14,474 bases of DNA from an uncultured Acetatifactor sp. (GTDB lineage: Bacteria; Bacillota; Clostridia; Lachnospirales; Lachnospiraceae), in assembly GCA_947626405.1 (NCBI GenBank), contig CANQSE010000021.1:1-14474 (forward strand), written 5' to 3'. Of the stretch, positions 1 to 6,782 are shown one piece after another. Position 1 is the first letter of the stretch. Every line of letters starts with the position of its first letter. The notes beneath the pieces were generated by a model. That model was not told where the DNA came from. It saw nothing but the letters and a program-made list of their open reading frames with translations, and ran no database searches. The position numbers were made by a program, and so were the translations under genes.

Positions 1-2
1 GC

Positions 3-563
3 GTTATTCTGAACGGTCTTGGCAAGGATGCGGCAAAGATCATTTCCCGTATCAACGGATTTACATTTGTCGAGACCGAGTACGATCCCTACACCAACAC
101 CGTTAAGGAGACGGATCGCATTGCATATTCCACAGGGCTTCGCTCAAAGGTGAACTGCTATGGCGCAAACTCTGTTCCCGAGGGCGTTGCAATCATGTGG
201 AAAGAAAATGTTGACGTTTCAATTACCGGAAACTCCACCAACCCCACAAGGTTCCAGCATCCTGTCGCAGGAACCTACAAGAAGGAGAGAACGGAAGCCG
301 GTAAGAAATACTTCTCAGTTGCTTCAGGCGGCGGCACAGGACGTACACTGCATCCCGACAACATGGCTGCCGGTCCCGCTTCCTATGGCTTTACCGATAC
401 GCTTGGACGTATGCACTCCGACGCGCAGTTCGCAGGTTCTTCCTCCGTTCCGGCGCACGTTGAGATGATGGGACTTATCGGAATGGGCAATAACCCTATG
501 GTAGGAGCCACAGTTGCGGTTGCCGTTTCCATTGAGGAAGCTGCCAAGGCAGGTAAGTTCTGA
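3..563 (+). CDS. GGGtGRT-family protein, C-terminal part (5' end outside window)
   Basis: The reading frame is open from the window edge and gives 186 residues up to a TGA. The family is named for the motif GGGTGRT, encoded here at 327-347 and followed by a conserved-looking stretch with LHPDNMAAGP and TLGRMHSDAQFAGSS. The C-terminus ends in a Gly/Ala/Val-rich segment (GMGNNPMVGATVAVAVS). Family members are, to my knowledge, about 330 residues long, so roughly the last 55 percent is present. The biochemical function of the family is not established. My recollection that it often lies next to NifU-like iron-sulfur scaffold genes cannot be tested here, because the upstream neighbour is outside the window. 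No signal peptide or membrane segment is visible in this part, so a cytoplasmic protein is likely. A hairpin follows 68 bases after the stop, suggesting this gene ends its transcription unit. Confidence 0.85.
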   Translation, partial: VILNGLGKDAAKIISRINGFTFVETEYDPYTNTVKETDRIAYSTGLRSKVNCYGANSVPEGVAIMWKENVDVSITGNSTNPTRFQHPVAGTYKKERTEAGKKYFSVASGGGTGRTLHPDNMAAGPASYGFTDTLGRMHSDAQFAGSSSVPAHVEMMGLIGMGNNPMVGATVAVAVSIEEAAKAGKF

Positions 564-630
564 TATTCTGATAAATAAGAGGGAAAGACAGGGAAGCGGC
601 TTTACCCTGAAAGATTAGCCGGTTTTAGCA

Positions 631-662
631 ACAGCCGTCACTATTGCTGTAGTGGCGGCTGT
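631..662 (+). terminator. Probable transcription terminator hairpin after the GGGtGRT gene
   Basis: A 13-bp stem pairs 631-643 (ACAGCCGTCACTA) with 650-662 (TAGTGGCGGCTGT). There is one G-U wobble and a 6-base loop TTGCTG. The sequence that follows is only moderately T-rich (TTTCCTGCCTTAG), so it is not a textbook intrinsic terminator. Its strength and its position between two genes still make termination or 3'-end stabilisation the best reading. Confidence 0.6.
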
Positions 663-686
663 TTCCTGCCTTAGTTTCCTGCCTTA
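661..686 (+). repeat. 13-base tandem duplication (two copies)
   Basis: GTTTCCTGCCTTA occurs twice back to back, at 661-673 and 674-686, with no mismatch. The first copy overlaps the last two bases of the preceding hairpin. It does not encode anything and probably arose by replication slippage. Confidence 0.85.
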
Positions 687-791
687 AAGATTTTATAACA
701 AACATAATCCTACAAGGGATGTAATGAATAGACAAATATACGGTAAAGGAAATTTTGAGATAAAGCATGAAGCATTATAAGTTAAAAAAGA

Positions 792-819
792 TTGACAAAG
801 ATATTCGGGGGGGTAATCT
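792..819 (+). promoter_or_regulatory. Candidate promoter of the repeat-protein gene with a G7 run in the spacer
   Basis: A perfect -35 hexamer TTGACA (792-797) lies 16 bases ahead of a weak -10, TAATCT (814-819, 3 of 6 consensus bases). The spacer carries seven consecutive G residues at 807-813, directly abutting the -10. The predicted start would be about 40 bases upstream of the coding start at 867. The -10 match is poor, so this is a moderate call. Confidence 0.4.
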
Positions 820-866
820 TAAGGCGTAAAAATGCTTTAATGCCCTAAGGACGAAGGAGAGAAAAG

Positions 867-2780
867 ATGTTTTGTAGAAATTGCGGAAGTGAATTAAAGG
901 AAGGAGACACAGTCTGCGCAGTCTGCGGGACTGAGGTAAAAGCAATTGGAGAGGCGGGGACCGTTCCGGAGACAGGGACGAACGGGATCACCCCCGGGGG
1001 TGATCCTGTGAATACATCTGCAGGTATGGTGCCGGGCGCATCCGCGGGCACTTTGGAGAGTGCAGCCACAGGCGCCGCTGACAGCTCACAGACAGGAGCG
1101 AAGAAGCCGCGCCGGAAAGGCAGGAAGAAATGGATAGCTCTGGCGGCAGTTGCAGCGGTGGCAGTCGTCGCAGTGATTTGCTGTCTTTTGTACTTTACCG
1201 GTGACGCATACAAATGCAAAAAGGCCATGAAGCTTGCCGATGACTGCATGAAAGAGAAGGAGTACAGTGATGCCCTGGAGTATTACGAGGAAGCTCTTGA
1301 TCTGGACGAGACACAGTGGGAGGCGTATCTGGGCTCGGCTGAGTGCTATCTGGAGCAGGAGAAATATAATGATGCCCTGAAGCTCTTAAAGAAAGGTATA
1401 AAAGAGGCAAAAGGTGAAAATGACGAGGACGCAGCAGAGGCGTTTCTGAAGGACGCAGCCGTAAAGCAGGAGGAGGCATACGTCCTTGGAGTGGATATAT
1501 TGGTGGAAAATGCGGATTACAGCGGGGCTTATTCACTCTTAGACGAGGGGATAGAGGAGACAGATTCCGACGTTCTGGAAAAGAAGCGGTCTGAGGTGTA
1601 CAGCGCGGAAGCGGAGCATTATATGGAGCAGTCGGATTACGGGTCGGCACTCGCCGTGTTGACGGAGGGCTATGAGGCCACCCAGGATAACGCTCTGCTG
1701 GAGGAAAAAAGTCAGGTGTACCTGACTCTGGCCCGGGAGAATATGGCTCAGGGGGCGTACGATTTGGCACTTGCCATATTGGCGGAGGGCTACGAGGCGA
1801 CTCAGGATAACGCTCTGCTGGAGGAGAAAGGTCAGGTGTATTTAGCATGGTCGGATGCGTACCTGCAGTCGGACGTTCTGACGGCGGTTCAGATCCTCGA
1901 GAGCGGGATCGAAGCGACAGGTTCCGAAGAATTGGCCGCAAGGAAAGAGTACGTTGAGGCAAATGTCAGTGTAGCAAAAGTGACGAAGTACGATTTTTCG
2001 GGGAATTTGATGGAGGTAGAGGAGTACAGCCCCGAAGGGTTGCTGCTGCAGGATACCTTGTATGACAGTGGATATCTAAATTGGCGGTGGGAATACACCT
2101 ATGATGAAGCCGGAAATGAGCTGAGCGGTACGAAGTATGATTCGGACGGGGATGTGGCCGGCTGGTATGAATATACCTATGGCGGGAACGGAAAGGTACA
2201 GAGCAAAGCTTTTTATTGCACTGATGATTGGATTGGGAGGACATACGTAATTGAAGAATACACCTATGACGAGGCCGGGAGGGAGCGGAGTTATGCATAT
2301 TATGATAGTAAATCCTTACTAGGTGAACAAATCTACGACGAGTACGGGAAAATTGTGAAAGATTATTGGAGTGATGGGATGGGGCTTGAGTCGGATAGTG
2401 AAATCACCTATGAATATGATGACGCCGGCCATTTGCTGAAGGGTACATGGTATGATACTGTGTCCGACAGTGTGTGGCGAATAGAGGAATACACCTGTGA
2501 CGAGAGCGGCCATGTATTGCGCGTGACACGGGACGGAGTTTTGTATGAGGAATATACTTACGACGCCTCAGGTAATGTGCTGAGTGCCACAAAATACGGC
2601 GACTACGGTAATGACAGTTGGGAAAGAACGTATGACAGCTTTGGAAACGTGGTCAGCCTGAAAAAAAGTGAGGAATACTATTATTCTGATATGGGATATA
2701 ACCTGGGTCTGATCAGCCGCCATGATGCCTACGACAGAAGCTGCACCTGGACTTACGAATATGTCTATACGGGTCAGTGA
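867..2780 (+). CDS. Zinc ribbon - single TM - TPR-like - YD/RHS-like repeat membrane protein
   Basis: 637 residues. The start is fixed by AAGGAGA at 854-860, six bases upstream. Residues 3-20 form a zinc ribbon (C3, C6, C17, C20), followed by a Gly/Thr/Ala/Pro-rich linker (21-78), a basic patch (KKPRRKGRKK, 79-88) and one hydrophobic helix (about 89-110). Residues 115-365 are helical TPR-like repeats (for example YSDALEYYEEALDLD and YNDALKLLKKGI). Residues 372-600 contain about eight or nine tyrosine-rich units of 22-29 residues with the pattern EYTYDxxGxxxxxxxYD, resembling YD/RHS repeats. The positive patch before the helix predicts a cytoplasmic zinc ribbon and an external TPR and YD part. 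There is no C-terminal toxin-like domain and no LPXTG anchor. The architecture suggests surface binding or sensing, but the function is unknown. A 120-base internal duplication is described separately. The gene has its own upstream gap and is followed after 72 bases by an RNase H gene. Confidence 0.85.
   Translation: MFCRNCGSELKEGDTVCAVCGTEVKAIGEAGTVPETGTNGITPGGDPVNTSAGMVPGASAGTLESAATGAADSSQTGAKKPRRKGRKKWIALAAVAAVAVVAVICCLLYFTGDAYKCKKAMKLADDCMKEKEYSDALEYYEEALDLDETQWEAYLGSAECYLEQEKYNDALKLLKKGIKEAKGENDEDAAEAFLKDAAVKQEEAYVLGVDILVENADYSGAYSLLDEGIEETDSDVLEKKRSEVYSAEAEHYMEQSDYGSALAVLTEGYEATQDNALLEEKSQVYLTLARENMAQGAYDLALAILAEGYEATQDNALLEEKGQVYLAWSDAYLQSDVLTAVQILESGIEATGSEELAARKEYVEANVSVAKVTKYDFSGNLMEVEEYSPEGLLLQDTLYDSGYLNWRWEYTYDEAGNELSGTKYDSDGDVAGWYEYTYGGNGKVQSKAFYCTDDWIGRTYVIEEYTYDEAGRERSYAYYDSKSLLGEQIYDEYGKIVKDYWSDGMGLESDSEITYEYDDAGHLLKGTWYDTVSDSVWRIEEYTCDESGHVLRVTRDGVLYEEYTYDASGNVLSATKYGDYGNDSWERTYDSFGNVVSLKKSEEYYYSDMGYNLGLISRHDAYDRSCTWTYEYVYTGQ
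1621..1860 (+). repeat. 120-base in-frame tandem duplication inside the TPR-like region
   Basis: 1621-1740 and 1741-1860 align without gaps at a period of exactly 120 bases (40 codons). The best-conserved part is 1681-1720 against 1801-1840, which differ at only three positions, and both copies encode EGYEATQDNALLEEK. Flanking parts of the unit are more diverged. This is a recent duplication of one helical repeat unit. A more degenerate third copy (VQILESGIEATGSEELAARK) follows in the protein. Confidence 0.9.
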
Positions 2781-2852
2781 CGGCAAATTCAAAACGCATG
2801 TTGAAATTGATGGAAGCATGGCAACCGGAAACTGTCTGTTCTGGAGGGTAGT

Positions 2853-3515
2853 GTGGCGAAAAAGAAGATATATGCCGTACGAAACGGAAAAACAAGGGGA
2901 ATATTTGAGACCTGGGAGGAATGTAAAGCCTCGGTTGAGGGCTATCCGGACGCAGAGTATAAGGGATTTGCGACGATGGACGATGCGCTGGAATATCTGC
3001 GGGGAGACGGAGAACCCACTGAAAATATTCCAAAAGAAAATGAAAATCGTGTTTTGGCATATGTGGACGGAAGCTTTGATGAAAAAACCGGCAGATATTC
3101 CTTTGGCTGCATTATGATACTTCCGGGCGGCGAAGTGATAAGAAAATCCGGAAACGGCGATAATCCCGAATCAGCCGCGCTAAGAAACGTAACGGGCGAA
3201 ATGCTCGGCGCTATGTTTGCCGTGAAGTGGTGTATCGAAAACGGGTATTCCTCAGTAAAAATCTGTTATGATTACAGCGGAATAGAGATGTGGGCGCAGG
3301 GCCTCTGGAAGGCAAAAACGGACCTGACAAAAAAATATGCGGATTTTATGAAGGACTGCTCGGCAAAAATTGAAATTTCCTTTAAGAAAATCGCGGCCCA
3401 TACGGGAGACAAATATAACGAAGAAGCCGACAAACTGGCAAAAACGGCTTTGACAGAGGGCAGGGGAATACCAAAGATAAAAAAGGAAAAACGCGATGAT
3501 AAACGGCGTGAATAA
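2853..3515 (+). CDS. rnhA: Ribonuclease H (RNase HI type) with N-terminal viroplasmin-like domain
   Basis: 220 residues with a GTG start; GGAGGG at 2843-2848 lies four bases upstream. Residues 1-52 match the small RNA/DNA-hybrid-binding domain found in eukaryotic RNase H1 and in caulimovirus viroplasmin (KKIYAVRNGKTRGIFETWEE, then Y36KGF and the DALEYL helix). Residues 66-200 are the RNase H fold: D72 in YVDGSF, E116 in TGEMLGA, D140 in CYDYSG, H183 in AAHTGD and D193 in NEEADKLAK form the expected catalytic set. The enzyme cleaves the RNA strand of RNA:DNA hybrids in the cytoplasm, removing R-loops and primers. The last 15 residues are a basic Lys/Arg-rich tail. The gene starts 72 bases after the repeat-protein gene and ends 57 bases before the glycosidase gene. 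No terminator is visible on either side, so co-transcription is possible but functionally unexplained. Confidence 0.93.
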   Translation: MAKKKIYAVRNGKTRGIFETWEECKASVEGYPDAEYKGFATMDDALEYLRGDGEPTENIPKENENRVLAYVDGSFDEKTGRYSFGCIMILPGGEVIRKSGNGDNPESAALRNVTGEMLGAMFAVKWCIENGYSSVKICYDYSGIEMWAQGLWKAKTDLTKKYADFMKDCSAKIEISFKKIAAHTGDKYNEEADKLAKTALTEGRGIPKIKKEKRDDKRRE

Positions 3516-3572
3516 TTAAAGATTGTATGTTCACAAATGACGTTCAGTGTGAAATTTGGAAAGGAAAGTGCA

Positions 3573-4505
3573 ATGGAACCCAAAAAGACAAGAGGAAAAA
3601 ATCCAATCATTGACACTATTTATACGGCGGATCCGGCGCCTATGGTATGCGGCGATACCCTCTGGCTCTACACGACCCATGACGAGGACGAGCTTGTCAA
3701 CAACTTTTACACCATGGTGGACTGGCGGTGTTTTTCTACCAGAGACATGGTAAACTGGACGGATCACGGGAAAGTATTTTCGCTCGACGATATTGAATGG
3801 GCGGACGACCGCGCGTGGGCTCCGCAGGCTGTTGAGCGCAACGGCAAATTCTATCTCTATTGTCCGGTGCATAAAAAGAACGGAGGCATGGCGATAGCGG
3901 TCGGCATTGCCGACAATCCGGCAGGTCCTTTTAAGGATATGGGGGAGCCCTTGGTTGACGAGGGCGACTGGAACGATATCGATCCCACGGTGTTTATAGA
4001 CGACGACGGTCAGGCGTATCTTTATTTTGGCAATCCTGAGTTGAGATATGTGCTGTTAAATGAGGATATGGTCTCATATAACAGAGAGGTGGGAGTTGTT
4101 AAAATCCCGATGACCGAAGAAGCCTTTGCAAAGGGCGGGCATATGACCGGAACCACCTACGGGGAAGGGCCGTGGTTTTATAAGAGGAACGGTCTTTATT
4201 ACATGGTTTATGCAGCATTTGCCGAGGGAAAGGGGAGAAACGAGCATCTGGCATATTCCACCTCCGAGCATCCCACCGGGCCCTGGAAGTACGGAGGGGT
4301 CCTTATGACTGAGGAAGGCGGAGTTTTTACCAATCATCCCGGAATAGCGGACTTTAAGGGACATTCTTATCTTTTCTATCACACCGGCGAGCTGCCTGGC
4401 GGAAGTCTGTTCCACCGCTCCGTATGTGTGGCGGAATTTACTTACAATGAGGACGGCTCCATAGACACTGTCGAAAAGTGCGACGGAGTGGATCCTGTGG
4501 AGTGA
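3573..4505 (+). CDS. Glycoside hydrolase family 43 enzyme (arabinofuranosidase/xylosidase type), cytoplasmic
   Basis: 310 residues forming a single five-bladed propeller-type GH43 catalytic domain. The three expected acids are visible: D20 in TADPAPM (general base), D137 in DIDPTVF (pKa modulator) and E198 in YGEGPWF (general acid). The typical WAPQAV segment is at 82-87 and HDEDELVNNFYTMVDW lies near the N-terminus. There is no signal peptide and no carbohydrate-binding module, so it should act inside the cell on imported arabinoxylan-type oligosaccharides. The substrate is inferred from family resemblance only. An in-frame ATG at 3537 was passed over because it has no ribosome binding site, whereas ATG 3573 has GGAAAGGAA (3558-3566) six bases upstream. 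No transporter or regulator gene accompanies it here, which is unusual for a sugar-use locus. Confidence 0.9.
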   Translation: MEPKKTRGKNPIIDTIYTADPAPMVCGDTLWLYTTHDEDELVNNFYTMVDWRCFSTRDMVNWTDHGKVFSLDDIEWADDRAWAPQAVERNGKFYLYCPVHKKNGGMAIAVGIADNPAGPFKDMGEPLVDEGDWNDIDPTVFIDDDGQAYLYFGNPELRYVLLNEDMVSYNREVGVVKIPMTEEAFAKGGHMTGTTYGEGPWFYKRNGLYYMVYAAFAEGKGRNEHLAYSTSEHPTGPWKYGGVLMTEEGGVFTNHPGIADFKGHSYLFYHTGELPGGSLFHRSVCVAEFTYNEDGSIDTVEKCDGVDPVE

Positions 4506-4594
4506 CGGCCAAGAGTCTGGCGGTATGTCTGTATTTAAAGCGGCTTTTCGTCATACAAAATAAGCGGAAGGCCGGTGAGAAACGGTAGAAATTC

Positions 4595-4600
4595 AGGAGG
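4595..4600 (+). promoter_or_regulatory. Ribosome binding site deciding the cyclophilin start
   Basis: A perfect AGGAGG abuts ATG 4601 with no spacing but lies six bases from the in-frame ATG 4607. The second ATG is therefore the real start, and it gives a compact lipoprotein signal beginning MKKWMRL. Confidence 0.85.
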
Positions 4601-4606
4601 ATGATT

Positions 4607-5281
4607 ATGAAAAAGTGGATGAGATTAACATTTGCGCTTGCGGCGTCGTTTATGTTTGTGCTTACGGGCTGCGGCGGCAAAGGTTCAGACAATGATAATG
4701 AGCGCGACAACGTTCAGGAAACCGACGGTGAAAATGATCGCGACACCGTGCAGGAGACTGACGATGAAAATGCTCGTGACGGCGGCAAGCTTCATCATGT
4801 AGAGATTACCGTAAAGGACTACGGCACTATATCCGTTGAACTTGACGGCGGGGCCGCTCCTATTACGGTTGATAATTTTGTTAAGCTTGCATCGGAGGGC
4901 TTTTACGACGGGCTGACTTTCCATCGCATAATAAGCGGTTTTATGATTCAGGGAGGAGATCCTGAAGGAAACGGAACAGGGGGTTCCGGAGAAAATATAA
5001 AAGGAGAATTTTCACGTAACGGTGTGGAAAACAATCTCTCCCACACAAGAGGCGCAATTTCAATGGCTCGTGCTCAGGATATGGACAGCGCGAGCAGCCA
5101 GTTTTTCATCGTCCATGAGGACAGCACATATCTGGACGGGCAATATGCCTGTTTCGGCTATGTGACGGACGGTATGGATGTGGTGGACGCCATATGCGAG
5201 AATACGCCCGTTCTGGACAACAACGGCACGGTGGCGGCGCAGGATCAGCCGATAATAGAAAAAATTGAGGTTATTGATTAA
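4607..5281 (+). CDS. Lipoprotein cyclophilin-type peptidyl-prolyl cis-trans isomerase
   Basis: 224 residues. Residues 1-22 are a lipoprotein signal with lipobox LTGC (19-22), so C22 should be lipidated and the protein anchored outside the membrane. Residues 25-60 are an acidic Asp/Glu/Asn-rich linker containing a 12-residue repeat. Residues 62-224 are the cyclophilin domain. FHRII with the catalytic R107, GFMIQGGD (111-118), SMAR (152-155), SSQFFI (163-168) and LDGQYACFG (176-184) are all in place, so it should be active. Its expected job is to speed up prolyl isomerisation in exported proteins as they fold at the cell surface. It is the last gene before a strong terminator and starts 101 bases after the glycosidase gene. 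I see no convincing promoter in that gap. Confidence 0.93.
   Translation: MKKWMRLTFALAASFMFVLTGCGGKGSDNDNERDNVQETDGENDRDTVQETDDENARDGGKLHHVEITVKDYGTISVELDGGAAPITVDNFVKLASEGFYDGLTFHRIISGFMIQGGDPEGNGTGGSGENIKGEFSRNGVENNLSHTRGAISMARAQDMDSASSQFFIVHEDSTYLDGQYACFGYVTDGMDVVDAICENTPVLDNNGTVAAQDQPIIEKIEVID
4700..4780 (+). repeat. 36-base tandem repeat encoding the acidic lipoprotein linker
   Basis: Units 4700-4735 and 4736-4771, plus a 9-base partial copy at 4772-4780, each encode a variant of ERDNVQETDGEN. The copies differ mostly at third codon positions, so the amino-acid pattern is kept better than the DNA. The repeat spaces the isomerase domain from the lipid anchor. Confidence 0.8.
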
Positions 5282-5315
5282 AAAATATCGGGGACGTAAA
5301 TCCCCGATATTTTTT
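5280..5315 (+). terminator. Strong terminator, overlapping the cyclophilin stop codon
   Basis: A perfect 15-bp stem pairs 5280-5294 with 5301-5315 around the 6-base loop CGTAAA. The core is ATATCGGGGA / TCCCCGATAT, flanked by A5-6 and T6. The symmetric A and T tracts would let it work in both directions. It cleanly separates the cyclophilin block from the plsX operon. Confidence 0.92.
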
Positions 5316-5327
5316 AAGACTTAACTC

Positions 5328-5356
5328 TTGATTTTTACAGAGGTGTTTAGTATAGT
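5328..5356 (+). promoter_or_regulatory. Promoter of the plsX-acpP-rnc-smc-ftsY-ilvA operon
   Basis: TTGATT (5328-5333) and TATAGT (5351-5356) are separated by 17 bases, directly after the terminator. The start would be near 5363, leaving a leader of about 50 bases. I found no match to a FapR-type fatty-acid operator. Confidence 0.7.
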
Positions 5357-5415
5357 TATAAATAGTGCAGACGGCGGCGGGATAAACCGGAAAATCGCCG
5401 TGGAAGGAACGCAGG

Positions 5416-6426
5416 ATGTCAGAAACAGTAAATGTGGCTTTGGATGCCATGGGCGGCGACAATGCGCCCGCGGAAGTTGTTAAGGGCGCCGTGGATGCGC
5501 TCAGCGAAGATAACCGTGTCAAGGTCTTTTTGGTGGGCCGGGAGCCGGTTATCAGCGGTGAACTGAAAAAATATACCTATGATGCGGAGAGACTTGAGAT
5601 TGTCCATGCTTCGGAGGTGATCGACACGGGAGAACCGCCCGTGATGGCGATCCGCACAAAAAAGGACTCCTCGATTGTAAAGGGTCTTCAGATGGTGAAG
5701 GAGGGAAAATGCGACGCTTTTGTCTCAGCCGGCAGCACCGGAGCGGTACTCGTGGGCGGACAGGTGATCGTCGGGCGTATCAAGGGGGTTGAGAGACCGC
5801 CTCTTGCTCCTGTGATTCCCAATGCCAATGGCGTCAGCCTTCTTTTGGACTGCGGTGCAAATGTTGACGCAAGACCTTCCCACCTTTTACAGTTTGCAAA
5901 AATGGGAAGCATCTACATGGAAAGCGCTATAGGGATAAAAAATCCCCGGGTGGGGCTTGTGAATATAGGAGTGGAGGAAGAAAAGGGCAATGCCCTGACA
6001 AAGGAGACATATCCGCTTCTTAAAAGCTGTCCGGAGATTAATTTTGTCGGAAACGTGGAGGCCAGGGACATACCTGCGGGAGCTGCCGACGTGCTTGTGT
6101 GCGAAGCCTTTGCCGGCAATATGGTCCTGAAGATGCTAGAGGGTGTAAGCGACGTACTGATCTCCAAAATCAAGCAGGGAATGATGACTTCGCTGCGCAG
6201 CAAAATAGGAGCCGTGCTGGTGAAACCGGCGTTAAAGGCCACCCTCAAGGGATTCAGCACCCAGGAGTACGGCGGCGCGCCGCTTTTAGGGCTGAACGGG
6301 CTTGTTGTAAAGACGCACGGAAGCAGCAAGGCAATAGAGATCAAACATTCTATCCTACAGTGCATTACATTCAAGGATCAGAATATAAATGAGAAGATCA
6401 AGGAACAGATTGTTCTGGGAGATTAA
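5416..6426 (+). CDS. plsX: Phosphate acyltransferase PlsX
   Basis: 336 residues, the usual length. PlsX converts acyl-ACP and phosphate to acyl-phosphate, which PlsY uses to acylate glycerol-3-phosphate at the start of phospholipid synthesis. It is a peripheral membrane enzyme. The N-terminal signature [12 protein letters not shown] (7-18), [12 protein letters not shown] in the middle, [32 protein letters not shown] and the C-terminal [12 protein letters not shown] all match the family. The ATG at 5416 has AAGGA at 5404-5408 seven bases upstream. It is the first gene of the operon and sits 20 bases before acpP, whose product carries its substrate. No FapR or FabT gene is visible nearby, so regulation cannot be read from here. 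Confidence 0.97.
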   Translation: MSETVNVALDAMGGDNAPAEVVKGAVDALSEDNRVKVFLVGREPVISGELKKYTYDAERLEIVHASEVIDTGEPPVMAIRTKKDSSIVKGLQMVKEGKCDAFVSAGSTGAVLVGGQVIVGRIKGVERPPLAPVIPNANGVSLLLDCGANVDARPSHLLQFAKMGSIYMESAIGIKNPRVGLVNIGVEEEKGNALTKETYPLLKSCPEINFVGNVEARDIPAGAADVLVCEAFAGNMVLKMLEGVSDVLISKIKQGMMTSLRSKIGAVLVKPALKATLKGFSTQEYGGAPLLGLNGLVVKTHGSSKAIEIKHSILQCITFKDQNINEKIKEQIVLGD

Positions 6427-6446
6427 ACAAGAAAGAAGGAAGCGTT

Positions 6447-6677
6447 ATGGAATTTGAAAAGCTGAAGAAAGTCATTGCAGAGGTGCTGAATGTTGATCCG
6501 GAGGAGATCACAATGGAAACTACCTTTATGGATGACCTGGGAGCTGATTCGCTTGATGTGTTTCAGATTATTATGGGCATCGAGGAGGAGTTTGACATTG
6601 AGATTCCCGCAGAGAAGGCTGAAAAGATCTCTACCGTTGAGGAAGCGGTGGAGCTTATCAAAAGCGCTCTGAACTGA
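6447..6677 (+). CDS. acpP: Acyl carrier protein
   Basis: 76 residues, very acidic, with the phosphopantetheine attachment serine S35 in GADSLD and the following helix [17 protein letters not shown]. Holo-ACP carries the growing acyl chain of type II fatty-acid synthesis in the cytoplasm and delivers it to PlsX, encoded just upstream. The start ATG at 6447 has AGAAGGAAG (6434-6442) in front. Length and all conserved positions are normal. It is followed by a 105-base gap with an imperfect hairpin before rnc, the longest gap inside this operon. Confidence 0.97.
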   Translation: MEFEKLKKVIAEVLNVDPEEITMETTFMDDLGADSLDVFQIIMGIEEEFDIEIPAEKAEKISTVEEAVELIKSALN

Positions 6678-6705
6678 GCGCGTGCCGTCATTGCAGTTTG
6701 CTGAG

Positions 6706-6744
6706 AGCAGTCCGCCGCTGGGTAAGTCCGCTGAGCGTACTGCT
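6706..6744 (+). other. Imperfect hairpin between acpP and rnc
   Basis: AGCAGTCCGC (6706-6715) pairs with GCGTACTGCT (6735-6744) at nine of ten positions around a 19-base loop. TCTTTGCTTT follows. It could be a weak terminator or attenuator after the abundant acpP message, or an RNA-processing site ahead of rnc. Neither can be decided from sequence alone. Confidence 0.4.
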
Positions 6745-6782
6745 TCTTTGCTTTACCAGGAATATGAGAGCCGAAGGTGTGA

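Larger units (their letters stand above)
564..866. other. 303-base intergenic region between the GGGtGRT gene and the repeat-protein gene
   Basis: It holds the hairpin at 631-662, the 13-base tandem repeat at 661-686 and an AT-rich stretch from about 687 to 806. It also holds one or two candidate promoters: TTGACA at 792-797 with TAATCT at 814-819, and the weaker TTGAGA at 755-760 with TATAAG at 776-781 (15-base spacer). I see no small gene with a ribosome binding site, no tRNA and no riboswitch that I recognise. Confidence 0.6.

Noticed and set aside
1195..1962. Long open frame on the minus strand (255 codons) opposite the TPR-like repeats
   Set aside because: Proline/arginine/serine-rich, low-complexity translation that mirrors the codon bias of the + strand gene. 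It has no ribosome binding site, and the + strand gene has clear domains.
3537..3572. Upstream ATG at 3537 as start of the GH43 gene
   Set aside because: There is no Shine-Dalgarno sequence before it, and the extra 12 residues are not typical of the family. ATG 3573 has a well-spaced GGAAAGGAA.
5347..5363. Possible FapR operator (TTAGTA...) overlapping the plsX -10
   Set aside because: Only the left half TTAGTA fits; the right half matches the expected TACTAA at one base. It is probably just part of the promoter.
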